Program-made: the position numbers and the translations under genes
Shown here: positions 53,784 through 63,072 of the stretch, piece after piece
Layout: each line of letters opens with the position of its first letter
Position numbering within the stretch: position 1 is the stretch's first letter
NCBI RefSeq assembly: GCF_900476395.1
Contig: NZ_UIHB01000002.1
Location: 527,126-591,125, forward strand
DNA length: 64,000 bases
Origin: Xanthomonas euroxanthea
Lineage (GTDB): Bacteria; Pseudomonadota; Gammaproteobacteria; Xanthomonadales; Xanthomonadaceae
Direction of reading: 5' to 3'
Notes under the pieces: model-generated
What the model saw: the letters and a program-made list of their open reading frames with translations, nothing else
Told to the model about the DNA's origin: nothing
Databases searched by the model: none

Positions 53784-54274
53784 TTCGCGTCCTTCTTTCT
53801 GCAGTTGTTGCGACTTCGCGTTCGATCGGCTTTAGCGATGCTACCAACCTGACGGCAGTTCGTCCTTCTGCTGCCTGGATTTCCGAAAACCACGGGACAT
53901 CACGGCTGCATAGACCATTGCCTTGAAATCGGCACAGGGCATGGCAAAAGTTAGGTCTGTACAGGTCTTATTCATTTTCTAATATAACTATTAATCATAC
54001 GTAGGGGCGCAATTGCTAACCAAGCCGTAGCGCGAAAATTCTAATAAAGAATCAAACAGCAAGAGCGCACTTATGGTTTCTGCTTTGCAGAAACCGTGCG
54101 TCAACGCTGTGCGTTGGTGCGGTGGCTTTCGCCACCTCGTTGCTATGCTTCGCTAGGCAACACGGCCTCTTCAAAACCCTGAGATTCAAATCTCGTTGTT
54201 GTCGAGTTCGCTTATCTCTCGACAGGGGATGTTCTGCCGCTTCTTTGTGTGCTCCACAAACAGGAGTTTCACAA
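53784..54274. other. Divergent intergenic region with hairpin series
   Basis: About 490 bases between the SelO-like operon and the second relaxase, with an AT-rich centre (around 53970-54000, tcattttctaatataac) that may hold promoters. No gene is supportable. The right part carries the hairpins described as a putative oriT. Confidence 0.6.
54075..54160 (+). other. Putative oriT: tandem hairpins upstream of relaxase
   Basis: Perfect stem ggtttctgc-ttt-gcagaaacc (54075-54095), then caacgc-tgt-gcgttg (54102-54116) and ggtggc-tttc-gccacc (54121-54136). RSF1010-type oriTs, as I recall them, carry a ggtttctc...gagaaacc repeat just before the nick core; here gaaaccgtgcgtc follows the first hairpin in the same way. 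Location 110-200 bases before the MobA/MobL relaxase start supports the call. A nick site is not proven. Confidence 0.5.
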
Positions 54275-55918
54275 ATGGCGATTTATCACGCAACAATGAA
54301 GTCTTTTAGCCGAGGCAACGGCGACTCGTCGGTCGCAGCAGCAGCCTACCGCGCAGGGTTTGATCTGCTCGATACAAGCACGGGGCTCGGTCACAATTAT
54401 TCCCACCGAGGCGGTGTCGATTTCCATCAGATGCTTGCGCCGAAAGGAGCGCCCGAGTGGTGCTTTGATGCGCAGTATTTTTGGAACGCGAACGAAGCGG
54501 CCGAGACGCGCAAGAACGCACGCGTTTGCCGAGAGGTCGAAGTATCGCTTCCGCATCAACTCGATCCACACCAACGCAGAGTGCTTGCCTTGGCGCTGGG
54601 TCAATTGCTCGTCGAGCGCTTCCAAGTCGCCGTGCTGGTTGCGGTGCACACGCCAAGCAAGCTTGGCGATCAACGCAACCACCATGTTCACTTGCTGATG
54701 TCAGCCAGACAGGTCGGTCCGGGAGGACTGGGTGACCGCGCTTGCGCTGAGTTTGACGCCCGACAAGGCGGAGGAACGCGAGCGTTGCGACAAATCCGCA
54801 AAGACATCGCAACGGTTATCAATGCGCATCTGAAAAATGCCGGCAACGCGGCTCGTGTGGATCATCGCAGTCTCCGAGCACAGGCGCAGGAGGCCGCGCG
54901 CAATGGAGAGTTTGAACGCGCTCGTGAACTCACGCGCCGGCCCGGCAAGCACTTGGGCAAAGCCAAAGTGGCGGTGATGCGCAAAACGAAGTTCACCGCA
55001 GAAGTCAAAGGTGCAGGTGGGAAAGCTGCGGCATTAGCGCTTTCAAAGCTTGTTGCTGAACACATGAAGAAAAGCGGTAGTCTCGTGCACGAGGTGCCGC
55101 CATCTCACAGTCATGCGGCCGCACTTCGGGACCGGGCCAACGCAAAAGAGTCTGGATTGGAAGGGCGCACAGCGGTTGGGCAGGGGCGATCGTCAGGCGC
55201 AGAGCGGGTGCGGCAGATCAAAGAGCGCTTGGCGCGTGCACCAGCGCCAAGCGCAGGACTCTACACGCCTTACAGCGGTCAGACCCGACATCTGGGCCGT
55301 GTAACGCGTCTGGCTCGTTCCTCGGGCCGAAAAGATGCGGAGGTGCTCAATGCGGAGGCTCAGCTCATCGAAGACTGGCTCGAAGCGCAACGGGAGGTCG
55401 CGCAGCAGTCTCTCGAAGTCTTGCGGCAGATCCCGGGTATCCAGATTGAACACGAGTTCCAGCAAGCGTATGGGACGCTGATCTGCCGGCGTGTGGACAG
55501 CTATGCCACCAAGCCGTTTCTGTTCGAGGACACAGAGATGCTGGCTCGCTCAATCAGTAAATATGCCCATATGCTGGTGCGACCCTACAAAGCGCGTTTG
55601 GCCGTGCTGGATGCGCAAGCCAAGCTTGTTGAGAAAGAAGGCAGCGGAGACGCGCAAGCGGTGGCGAGGGCACGCCAGCGTTTGGGGAGGGCAAAGGTGC
55701 ATGTCTCTCCTCGCATCCAGGCCATCCAGCAATGGCGCATCAAGCGGGCTCGAATGGCGATGGTGGAAGCGGCTGAGGCTTTGGAGAAGAATTTTGCCCC
55801 ACAGCCGATCGAGGTGCTGACGCCTGAGGCGCCTTGTGGGGAGGCATCTCCACCGCAGGCTGACGGTGAGGCTGGGCATTGGGAGTTGAAGTTCCGTCCG
55901 CCCAAGCCAGGTCTATGA
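54275..55918 (+). CDS. mobA: MobA/MobL-family relaxase
   Basis: A 547-residue relaxase of the MOBQ type. MAIYHATMKSFSRGNGDSSV begins the domain, AAAAYRAGFDLLD follows, and the histidine triad is in QRNHHVHLLMSAR. The C-terminal 300 residues are helical and charged, possibly for relaxosome interactions. ATG 54275 follows CAGGAG at the right spacing. It probably nicks at the hairpin region upstream. A shorter relaxase-like gene is at 36,353. Confidence 0.85.
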   Translation: MAIYHATMKSFSRGNGDSSVAAAAYRAGFDLLDTSTGLGHNYSHRGGVDFHQMLAPKGAPEWCFDAQYFWNANEAAETRKNARVCREVEVSLPHQLDPHQRRVLALALGQLLVERFQVAVLVAVHTPSKLGDQRNHHVHLLMSARQVGPGGLGDRACAEFDARQGGGTRALRQIRKDIATVINAHLKNAGNAARVDHRSLRAQAQEAARNGEFERARELTRRPGKHLGKAKVAVMRKTKFTAEVKGAGGKAAALALSKLVAEHMKKSGSLVHEVPPSHSHAAALRDRANAKESGLEGRTAVGQGRSSGAERVRQIKERLARAPAPSAGLYTPYSGQTRHLGRVTRLARSSGRKDAEVLNAEAQLIEDWLEAQREVAQQSLEVLRQIPGIQIEHEFQQAYGTLICRRVDSYATKPFLFEDTEMLARSISKYAHMLVRPYKARLAVLDAQAKLVEKEGSGDAQAVARARQRLGRAKVHVSPRIQAIQQWRIKRARMAMVEAAEALEKNFAPQPIEVLTPEAPCGEASPPQADGEAGHWELKFRPPKPGL

Positions 55919-56085
55919 CGGCTCAGATAATTCTGACCATTGACCGTGCAGCAGACTGATGGTGCGCCTAGGCATTTGGCTGGAAGCTAGGGTCGTCTCA
56001 GAAGGTTCCCGCCAAATGATCGGAACAACGCCGCCCGCCATTGGCACCCGGCGCCGAGGCCAAGGCTCCAACCCCAGCGACACAG

Positions 56086-56105
56086 GAGCCCCGCATGCGG
56101 GGCTC
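56086..56105 (+). terminator. Perfect 20-base palindromic hairpin after relaxase
   Basis: The arms GAGCCCCGCA and TGCGGGGCTC form a perfect palindrome, followed by ttgtcc. It is a likely terminator for the relaxase transcript, though with a weak T run. The region 55,919-56,197 otherwise shows no gene. Confidence 0.6.
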
Positions 56106-56197
56106 TTGTCCGTGGCTAAGACTTTCGCCTTACGCATCGGATGAGAGTGGCAACACTGACAGGCAGATCTCGGTTTCGTCGTTGCTGAGGAAGCCCG

Positions 56198-56968
56198 TCA
56201 TTGGCGGCGAGATGGCTCCTTAGCGAACTTCTTATCCAAATACTGGAAAATCGCTCTGGCAGCGTTGATGACTAGGACCGCCTCATCGTTTTCTAACAAC
56301 GCATCGTTTGGATGCGCCAAGCTTCCGTGATTGCGAGCTGGATTTAGACTGTCGATGACATTGCTCAGTGAAGTCAGCAGCTTGCCCATCGTTTCGGGCT
56401 GACTACCCATGTCACGCAGGCCCGGATGCTCTGTCCGAAGCTGCTTGAACAAGTTGGTGATGGTGGCGCCGGGTTGGGCCTGGATTTCTTGCGCGTAACA
56501 AACTGCTTTGAGGTATGCATGAAGTGCGGTGTGAATTCGGTCCACCGCATGGGTCGGTCCTGCACTTTGGATCAGCGTGTTGGCATCAGCCAATGCGCGC
56601 TTCAAGACATCGCTGGTGATAGATGGACTGCTGTCTTGGACCGAAAGTCCATCAGCACAGCGCGTGGCCAATTCCAACAACCGGCGGTAAGCTTGTTGAG
56701 TTCGAAGGTGCTCACTGCCTTGGGGATACTTACGAGCGATGCCCCGAAGGATTGCTGCTTGTTGATGTCCTTCGACCCCCGTCAGGATTGCAATAAATCG
56801 TTCCCTGGTCGTGTCGCCGGTGAAGGTATCCGGATCCAGGTTCAGGTCGCAAAAGCCTGGGTAGAACTCTCGATGTGTCTTGTAGGAGAAATCACCCAGG
56901 TAGCCGCCTTCAACCCCGATGTAGCTGTGAACCACCCAGTGAATCTCACTGCTTCGCAACTCGCCCAC
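56198..56968 (-). CDS. Abortive-infection family protein (Abi C-terminal domain)
   Basis: A 256-residue protein. The C-terminal half (LRDMGSQPETMGKLLTSLSN, then ARNHGSLAHPNDALLENDEA, then VINAARAIFQYL) matches the Abi C-terminal domain found in several abortive-infection proteins. The N-terminal half is probably the variable sensing part. The start is GTG 56968. It is divergent from the large helicase gene, with 116 bases between the starts, so the two may form one defence locus. Confidence 0.75.
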   Translation of the reverse strand: MGELRSSEIHWVVHSYIGVEGGYLGDFSYKTHREFYPGFCDLNLDPDTFTGDTTRERFIAILTGVEGHQQAAILRGIARKYPQGSEHLRTQQAYRRLLELATRCADGLSVQDSSPSITSDVLKRALADANTLIQSAGPTHAVDRIHTALHAYLKAVCYAQEIQAQPGATITNLFKQLRTEHPGLRDMGSQPETMGKLLTSLSNVIDSLNPARNHGSLAHPNDALLENDEAVLVINAARAIFQYLDKKFAKEPSRRQ

Positions 56969-57084
56969 AGGGCCCCCCTAAATGGCTGGAATACGCGCTA
57001 TATTGAAAGCATTATAGTCAGTGCTCGGTGTGGCGGCGGAGGGGCACTTGACACCCGCCAAACACCGTTACAGGGGGAGAGTCG

Positions 57085-60000
57085 ATGGACCAGACGGCAG
57101 TGGGGCAGGTAGGTGAAGAGGCTTCTTCGCTCCGGGGAGCAGGTAGCCTCAAAGACAAGGTTGAAAAAGCGCGTTTGGAGCTTTTGGATCTGTCGACACG
57201 CAATCGCCTGCTCCACACACCCAGAGGCGGGCGTGCAAAGACCATTGAAGTTGTTCATGAGCTTGCCAAGGCGATGTATCAGACATTGGTCATCGATGGC
57301 AAGCGCTTCACCTTCGTAGCAGGCAAGCAAGACCCCAAGCAGGGCATCGCGATGCCTGACTTGGATGAGGATGATGCGGAAGTTTTTCTGGATGAAGTGC
57401 CGGAAGATTCCGAGCTGATCGCGCAACCAGACTTTGAGCTGGATGAGGACGGGCGTGTCAAGGCGCATTGGGATGCGAATCTCACAACACGTCTAACGCC
57501 GACAGGTCTGCAGAAGCGCTTATTGGATCTCTACATGGACGCGCGGACGCTCCAAGAAGAGCAAGGCGTCAATGTTCTTTACCTAGCCGTCGGCTACTTG
57601 CGTTGGCGTGCTACTTCCACTCCACAGACTGACCGCTTCGCGCCGTTGGTGCTCATCCCGGTTCAGTTGGAGCGAAGCACGGCTGGCGAGAAATTCCACC
57701 TCAAATGGACCGGCGACGATATCCAAGCGAACTTGTCGTTGCAGCTGTTCTTGCAGCGCGAGTTTGGGCTTCGCTTGCCGAGCATTGAGGAGTTCGAAAC
57801 GCTCGATATCGATGCCTACCTGGCATCTGTGGAAGCCACGCTGGAAGGGAAGAAGACCTGGGGCGTGCTCCGCGATGACGCCATCCTGGGCTTGTTCTCG
57901 TTCGCCAAGTTCATGATGTATCGGGATCTTGACCCCCAAAGCTGGGATGCACTGGGCGGATTGGACGCCATCCCTATGCTGCGCGGGGTGGTTCAAGACG
58001 GTTTCCCAGGTGCAAGCCTAACCGACGAAAATAGCGAACTCGACCATATCATCCCACCAGAGAGGATGCGCCATGTCGTCGATTGCGACTCATCGCAAGC
58101 TCTGGTCGTGCACGATGTTCTTCAAGGCAACAACATCTTGGTCCAAGGCCCGCCTGGAACGGGCAAGTCCCAAACCATTGCCAATATCATTTCAGGCGCA
58201 GTGGCCGAAGGAAAGCGGGTGTTGTTTGTGGCCGAGAAGATGGCCGCGCTCGAAGTCGTGAAGCGCCGACTGGATCATGTCGGTGTGGGCGTGGCCTGTT
58301 TGGAACTCCACAGCAACAAGGCCAACAAGCGTTCTCTACTGGAAGAGCTTCGGCAAACGCTGCACTTAGGCGAGCCCAAGCGAAACAGCACTTCGCCAAT
58401 CATCGAGCAACTAACGGAAAAGCGCGACACACTCAACGCCCATGTTGCGCGGCTCCACGAAACTCACGAGCCCTCTGGACTGACGCCATACCAAGTCTTC
58501 GGACACATGGTGCGCCTGCGTCGCTTGGGCTACACGACCCAAAGCTTGCCTCTCGAAACACCGACCTCATGGGCCTCCCATCAAAAAGAGGAGCGGGAAT
58601 CGCTCCTGCGCGAACTGATTGAGCGAATTGAAGAAATTGGCGTTCCAGATGAGCACGCTTGGAGCGGCGTTCAGAACGATGGCCTCTTGCCGAGTGAACG
58701 CGACCGGTTGCTCCTCTTGGTCGCTGGATTGACCGAACGATTGAACGATTGGGAGGACTCGACCACCGAGCTTCACAGCGCGCTGGATCTTGCTCCTCCG
58801 GTCCGATTTGATGATGCCGGCCTTGCCGTTCAACGCGTTAAGGCGCTGCTTGAAGCGCCAAAACTTGGCTCCGATGCGCTTCAAAGCAAGGTCTGGGATG
58901 AGCCTGGTCGCGCTTCGACAGTCATCGATGGGCTTGAAAGCGCTCAGAAGGCTAGAGCTGCGGTCGAGGCCAAGATCCAGGTGGAGGCGTTCGCACAAGA
59001 CTGGGGCGCTACCAAGGCCACTTTGAGCGCTTTGCCAAACAGCTTCGTTTTGGGGAAAGAGCTGGCAACGTTGGGTGGGGCACACAGTGCTCTGGTTCGG
59101 CTCGGGCCTGATCTGAAACGATTGACGCAGCTCCTAGCCGAGAAGGCACCACTTACGCTTGATTTGGCGCTTCCGCTGGTTGCCATCGCGGAGCGCGCCA
59201 CGACCATCCCGGAACTTGACCGTGATGCATTGGTCGCGCATATCTGGGATCGAGGCGTCGATGCGATCGAAGAGGTCGTTGTGGCCGTTGAAACGGTCCA
59301 GCAGGGAAAGAGCAACCTGGCATCTGTGTTCCGCGACGCTGCATGGAGCAAAGACAGCACGGAGCTTGAAGCGGCGCGTGGGCAGTTGGCGATGCGCGGC
59401 ACGAGCTTGTTCCGCTTCCTAAGTGGAGATTGGCGTCGCGCGAATCAGACCATCCGCACGCTCCTTTCTAACCCTAAGCTTCCGGCGTTGGACATGCTTG
59501 GGTCGCTGGATGTGCTCCTGGATGCCAAGAGCGCTCAGAAGAAGATCGTTGAGCACGACGCCCAAGGACAAGAAGCGTTTGGCTCAAACTGGCAGCGCGA
59601 GCGCTCCAACCCATCCTTCCTCAGAGGCGTCGTGGCCTGGATGCGCACGCTCCGACCCTTGGGGAGCGGAGTTCGTGAACGTTTGGCCGACATCAGCGAT
59701 CGCATATTGGCAACCGAAATCGCCAAACGCGTAAAGCCAGTTCTAGAAGAACTCGTTCGCGATTTGGCGCCTGTCCATGAAGCGTTGTTGTCTATTGAGC
59801 GCAATCCATGGGTCGAGGAGACCGTCCTCAAGCGCGTTGCTCTATCGGAACTGGAAGAGAAGTCCAACCTTTGGCAGGCCGCGTCCCATCAATCAGCCCT
59901 ATTGGTTAATGCGCAGGAACTCACGGTCGAGCAGGCGCTTGCGGTCATTGACGAAATCCAGCTGGCGCAAACTGCTACTACCGCTTACGACGCTCTGGTC

Positions 60001-62685
60001 GCTGATGGGACCTCAGCCTTTGGTCCATTCTGGGGAGCACTAGATAGCAAGGTGCATGAGCTTCGCCAAGTCGCGTCCTGGATTGAACACAATCCAGAGC
60101 TTCGCTTGTTGGCCGCGCGCATTGTTGATCCCCAGTCATTGCTTGATCGTGCTGAGGGAGGTTCTTCTGCGGCAGGAGTGTTGGCCGGCGAAGTGATGGA
60201 TCTTCTGGTCGGCTTGCAGTTCGACGGTAACGCAGAGATCACGCGTGATCCGAGCCATGCAGCTTTGACAACCCTCAAAACCCAGTTGGCCAGCTGGCAA
60301 GCAGACCCGGAAGGGCTTCGGAGTTGGGTGTCTTACCTTGCCATTGCCAAGGAGGCCGAGCGTAAAGGCTTAGGTGCGATAGTCGGTGGTCTTGCCAGTG
60401 GCAAGCTGGCGAGAGCCGATGCCTTGGGCGTGTTCGATCTGTCTTACTACGAAGCGTTGCTTCAAGCGCTGGTGCAGCGCGATCGTGCGTTGGCGAGTTT
60501 TGACGGGCAACGGCAGTCTCAGGTGGTAGCAAGCTTTGCAAGCCTTGACCAAGAGCGTATGCAGCTGGCTCGGTATGAAGTGGTCAAGGCGCATCACAGC
60601 AAGATCCCGCGCCAAGGCGGTGCAACCGGCCCGACAGCTATTCTTATCGGCGAGATGGCCAGGAAAAAGGGTCATCTGCCGATTCGTCAATTGATGCAAC
60701 GGTGTGCCCCTGCGATCCAGGCGCTCAAACCCGTCTTCATGATGAGCCCATTGTCTGTTGCGCAATTTCTACCGGCAGGCGCGCTGGACTTCGACATGCT
60801 GGTCATCGACGAAGCAAGTCAGGTGCAGCCGATCGATGCGCTCGGTGCGATCGCACGCGTCAAGCAGTTGGTGATCGTGGGTGATGAGCGACAGCTCCCG
60901 CCCACACGCTTTTTCTCCAAAGCACTCGGCGATGGCGGTGATCGGGATGACGACGAGGGTGGGGCACAGGCGTCAGACGTCGAAAGCATTCTGGGGCTTT
61001 GCCGCGCTAGAGGATTACCTGAACGCATGCTCCGCTGGCACTACCGGAGCCGCCATCAGTCGCTCATTGCCGTTTCCAATCAACAATTCTACGAAGGCAA
61101 GCTCTTTATTGTCCCCAGTCCCTACACCAGTGAAGCAGGTGTGGGCTTGCGACTGCATCATTTGCCCGAAGCCATCTACGACCGGGGCAACACGCGCACC
61201 AACCCCAAAGAAGCCAAGGCTGTGGCACTCGCAGTGCTCGCGCATGCGCAGAACACGCCCAAGCTTACGCTGGGTGTGGCGACCTTTTCGACTGTCCAGC
61301 GCCGCGCGATTCTCGACGAGTTGGAACTCTTGCGCCGGCAGCACCCGGAAACAGAAGGGTTCTTTGCCGATCACCCGGCTGAGCCCTTCTTCGTTAAGAG
61401 TTTGGAGAACATCCAAGGTGATGAGCGCGATGTCATCTATATCTCAGTGGGCTATGGACGTGATGCTCAGCGCCACATGACAATGAATTTCGGTCCAGTC
61501 AGCAATGACGGCGGCGAGCGACGCTTGAATGTGCTCATCAGTCGCGCCAAGTCGCGTTGCGAGGTCTTTACCTCGATCACCGATGAAGACATCGACACCG
61601 ACCGTGCCAAGGGTAAGGGCACCTTTGCCTTGAAGCTCTTCTTGAACTACGCAAGGACGGGTCGCCTTACCCTTGCCACCCAGGCGCGAGACGCTAAGCA
61701 CAGCGTATTCGAACAAGAGGTCGCCCAAGCACTACGCGCACGAGGTTACGATCTGCACACCGATGTTGGTTTGGCTGGCTTCTTCGTCGACATTGCAGTG
61801 TCTAATCCAGAGGAGCCTGGGCGCTACATTTTAGGCATTGAGTGCGACGGGCAGTCTTATCGAGACGCGAGAAGTGCGCGTGATCGAGACCGATTGCGTG
61901 AGAGTGTGCTGCGTGACAAGGGGTGGCAGGTCTACCGCATTTGGAGTTCAGACTGGTTCCATCGGCCTGAGGCAGAGCTTGAAAAGCTTGTGGTAGCCAT
62001 TGAACGAGCAAAGTCGGAGTCAGGCACGTCAGAGCCCAGCCCCAAGTCTTCGCACCGTGCAGTGCCGGTGGAGATCCTCACCGTCGATCGCGGTGAAGTG
62101 ACTGAGATAGGGCTCATCGAGGCGCAAAGTCCACCAGACACTGAACCTTATATTGAGGCGTCCTTCGCTGTGCCAAGCAACCAGTTCGAGCTGCACTTAG
62201 TGCCGACAGGGCAATTGGCGACCGTCGTGCGGCAGATCGTTGAGGTGGAAAGCCCCATTCATCGCAGCGAGGTCGTGACGCGTGCCCGGACGCTTTGGGG
62301 CTTGCAGCGTGCAGGCTCGCGCATCCAGCAGGCTATTGAGGATGCGATTGGGTCGGTGGTCTCGACGGGTGCGGTCCAGATCGTTGACCAGAACTTCTTG
62401 GCCATTCCGGGGAAAGAGGTCCGTGTGCGGGATCGCTCCATGGTCGAGTCGTTGACACTGCGACGCCCCGAGTTTTTGCCGCCCGCAGAGATTAAAGTTG
62501 CGATCTCAAGGGTTATTTCTGACAACCTTGGCGCAAGGCCAGATGAGTTGGTGTTGATCGTGTCTCGTCAGCTTGGCTATCGAAGCACCAGCACACAGCT
62601 TAGACAGTTGATTTTGGATCAGATCGAGGCGCTGCGGCTTGCGGGCAGGTTGGCTGACGAAGGCGAGTTGGTGGTCTTGGCCTAG
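57085..62685 (+). CDS. DUF4011-SF1 helicase-Vsr-DUF3320 defence protein (Hhe type)
   Basis: An 1866-residue single-chain defence protein. The N-terminal DUF4011 region includes KARLELLDLSTRNRLLHTPR. The helicase has Walker A GPPGTGKSQT with Lys361, Walker B VIDEASQVQP with Asp1242, the motif around LPERMLRWHYRSRHQSL, and LNVLISRAKSRCEVF. A Vsr/MTES_1575-like nuclease domain follows, with FFVDIAVS (Asp1569) and GIECDGQSY (Glu1586). The end (SPIHRSEVVTRARTLWGLQR) is DUF3320. This architecture was reported as an anti-phage protein called Hhe. All motifs look intact. Confidence 0.85.
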   Translation: MDQTAVGQVGEEASSLRGAGSLKDKVEKARLELLDLSTRNRLLHTPRGGRAKTIEVVHELAKAMYQTLVIDGKRFTFVAGKQDPKQGIAMPDLDEDDAEVFLDEVPEDSELIAQPDFELDEDGRVKAHWDANLTTRLTPTGLQKRLLDLYMDARTLQEEQGVNVLYLAVGYLRWRATSTPQTDRFAPLVLIPVQLERSTAGEKFHLKWTGDDIQANLSLQLFLQREFGLRLPSIEEFETLDIDAYLASVEATLEGKKTWGVLRDDAILGLFSFAKFMMYRDLDPQSWDALGGLDAIPMLRGVVQDGFPGASLTDENSELDHIIPPERMRHVVDCDSSQALVVHDVLQGNNILVQGPPGTGKSQTIANIISGAVAEGKRVLFVAEKMAALEVVKRRLDHVGVGVACLELHSNKANKRSLLEELRQTLHLGEPKRNSTSPIIEQLTEKRDTLNAHVARLHETHEPSGLTPYQVFGHMVRLRRLGYTTQSLPLETPTSWASHQKEERESLLRELIERIEEIGVPDEHAWSGVQNDGLLPSERDRLLLLVAGLTERLNDWEDSTTELHSALDLAPPVRFDDAGLAVQRVKALLEAPKLGSDALQSKVWDEPGRASTVIDGLESAQKARAAVEAKIQVEAFAQDWGATKATLSALPNSFVLGKELATLGGAHSALVRLGPDLKRLTQLLAEKAPLTLDLALPLVAIAERATTIPELDRDALVAHIWDRGVDAIEEVVVAVETVQQGKSNLASVFRDAAWSKDSTELEAARGQLAMRGTSLFRFLSGDWRRANQTIRTLLSNPKLPALDMLGSLDVLLDAKSAQKKIVEHDAQGQEAFGSNWQRERSNPSFLRGVVAWMRTLRPLGSGVRERLADISDRILATEIAKRVKPVLEELVRDLAPVHEALLSIERNPWVEETVLKRVALSELEEKSNLWQAASHQSALLVNAQELTVEQALAVIDEIQLAQTATTAYDALVADGTSAFGPFWGALDSKVHELRQVASWIEHNPELRLLAARIVDPQSLLDRAEGGSSAAGVLAGEVMDLLVGLQFDGNAEITRDPSHAALTTLKTQLASWQADPEGLRSWVSYLAIAKEAERKGLGAIVGGLASGKLARADALGVFDLSYYEALLQALVQRDRALASFDGQRQSQVVASFASLDQERMQLARYEVVKAHHSKIPRQGGATGPTAILIGEMARKKGHLPIRQLMQRCAPAIQALKPVFMMSPLSVAQFLPAGALDFDMLVIDEASQVQPIDALGAIARVKQLVIVGDERQLPPTRFFSKALGDGGDRDDDEGGAQASDVESILGLCRARGLPERMLRWHYRSRHQSLIAVSNQQFYEGKLFIVPSPYTSEAGVGLRLHHLPEAIYDRGNTRTNPKEAKAVALAVLAHAQNTPKLTLGVATFSTVQRRAILDELELLRRQHPETEGFFADHPAEPFFVKSLENIQGDERDVIYISVGYGRDAQRHMTMNFGPVSNDGGERRLNVLISRAKSRCEVFTSITDEDIDTDRAKGKGTFALKLFLNYARTGRLTLATQARDAKHSVFEQEVAQALRARGYDLHTDVGLAGFFVDIAVSNPEEPGRYILGIECDGQSYRDARSARDRDRLRESVLRDKGWQVYRIWSSDWFHRPEAELEKLVVAIERAKSESGTSEPSPKSSHRAVPVEILTVDRGEVTEIGLIEAQSPPDTEPYIEASFAVPSNQFELHLVPTGQLATVVRQIVEVESPIHRSEVVTRARTLWGLQRAGSRIQQAIEDAIGSVVSTGAVQIVDQNFLAIPGKEVRVRDRSMVESLTLRRPEFLPPAEIKVAISRVISDNLGARPDELVLIVSRQLGYRSTSTQLRQLILDQIEALRLAGRLADEGELVVLA

Positions 62686-63072
62686 CGCTCATGGTCTATA
62701 TAGGGTCCAGTGAGGTGCTTGAAAACAAGGGAGTTGGCTTGCATGAGGCAGACTGGGCTGCGCCACGGAAGTCGGCTGAGCGGTAAGCGAAATAAGTAAA
62801 GAATGGCAGCCAAGAAAAATGCTCCGGTCTCCCGGAGCATTTTTTTGAACCGCCTAAACGGCGTTGAATGATGCAACTCTTTTTGATGAGTGGCTTTTTA
62901 CTTTCTAAACCGACTGAACGTCGTCGAAATATTACATTTCAAGCCCCACGAATGGGGCAAGTGGCATCCCTGCTCACAGCGGCAATCGATGCTTTGTTGC
63001 CGATGCATTCAAGCTAGTGCGTCAAAGAGATTTGTCAAGTGCTTGCGTAGAAATAAATTCGACGACTCTTTG
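62686..63072. other. Intergenic region with terminator, no gene seen
   Basis: About 390 bases between the convergent helicase and integrase genes. Apart from the hairpin at 62815-62844 I see nothing coding. Two similar motifs, ttgaaccgcctaaacggcgttg and tctaaaccgactgaacgtcgtcg, split here by position at 62848 and 62904, resemble degenerate direct repeats and could be integrase-related. Confidence 0.5.
62815..62844. terminator. Bidirectional intrinsic terminator
   Basis: Stem gctccgg (62821-62827) and ccggagc (62832-62838), extended by aaaaat on the left and atttttt on the right to 13 base pairs, with loop tctc. A T run follows on the plus strand and an A run precedes, so it works in both directions. 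It separates the convergent helicase and integrase genes. Confidence 0.85.
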
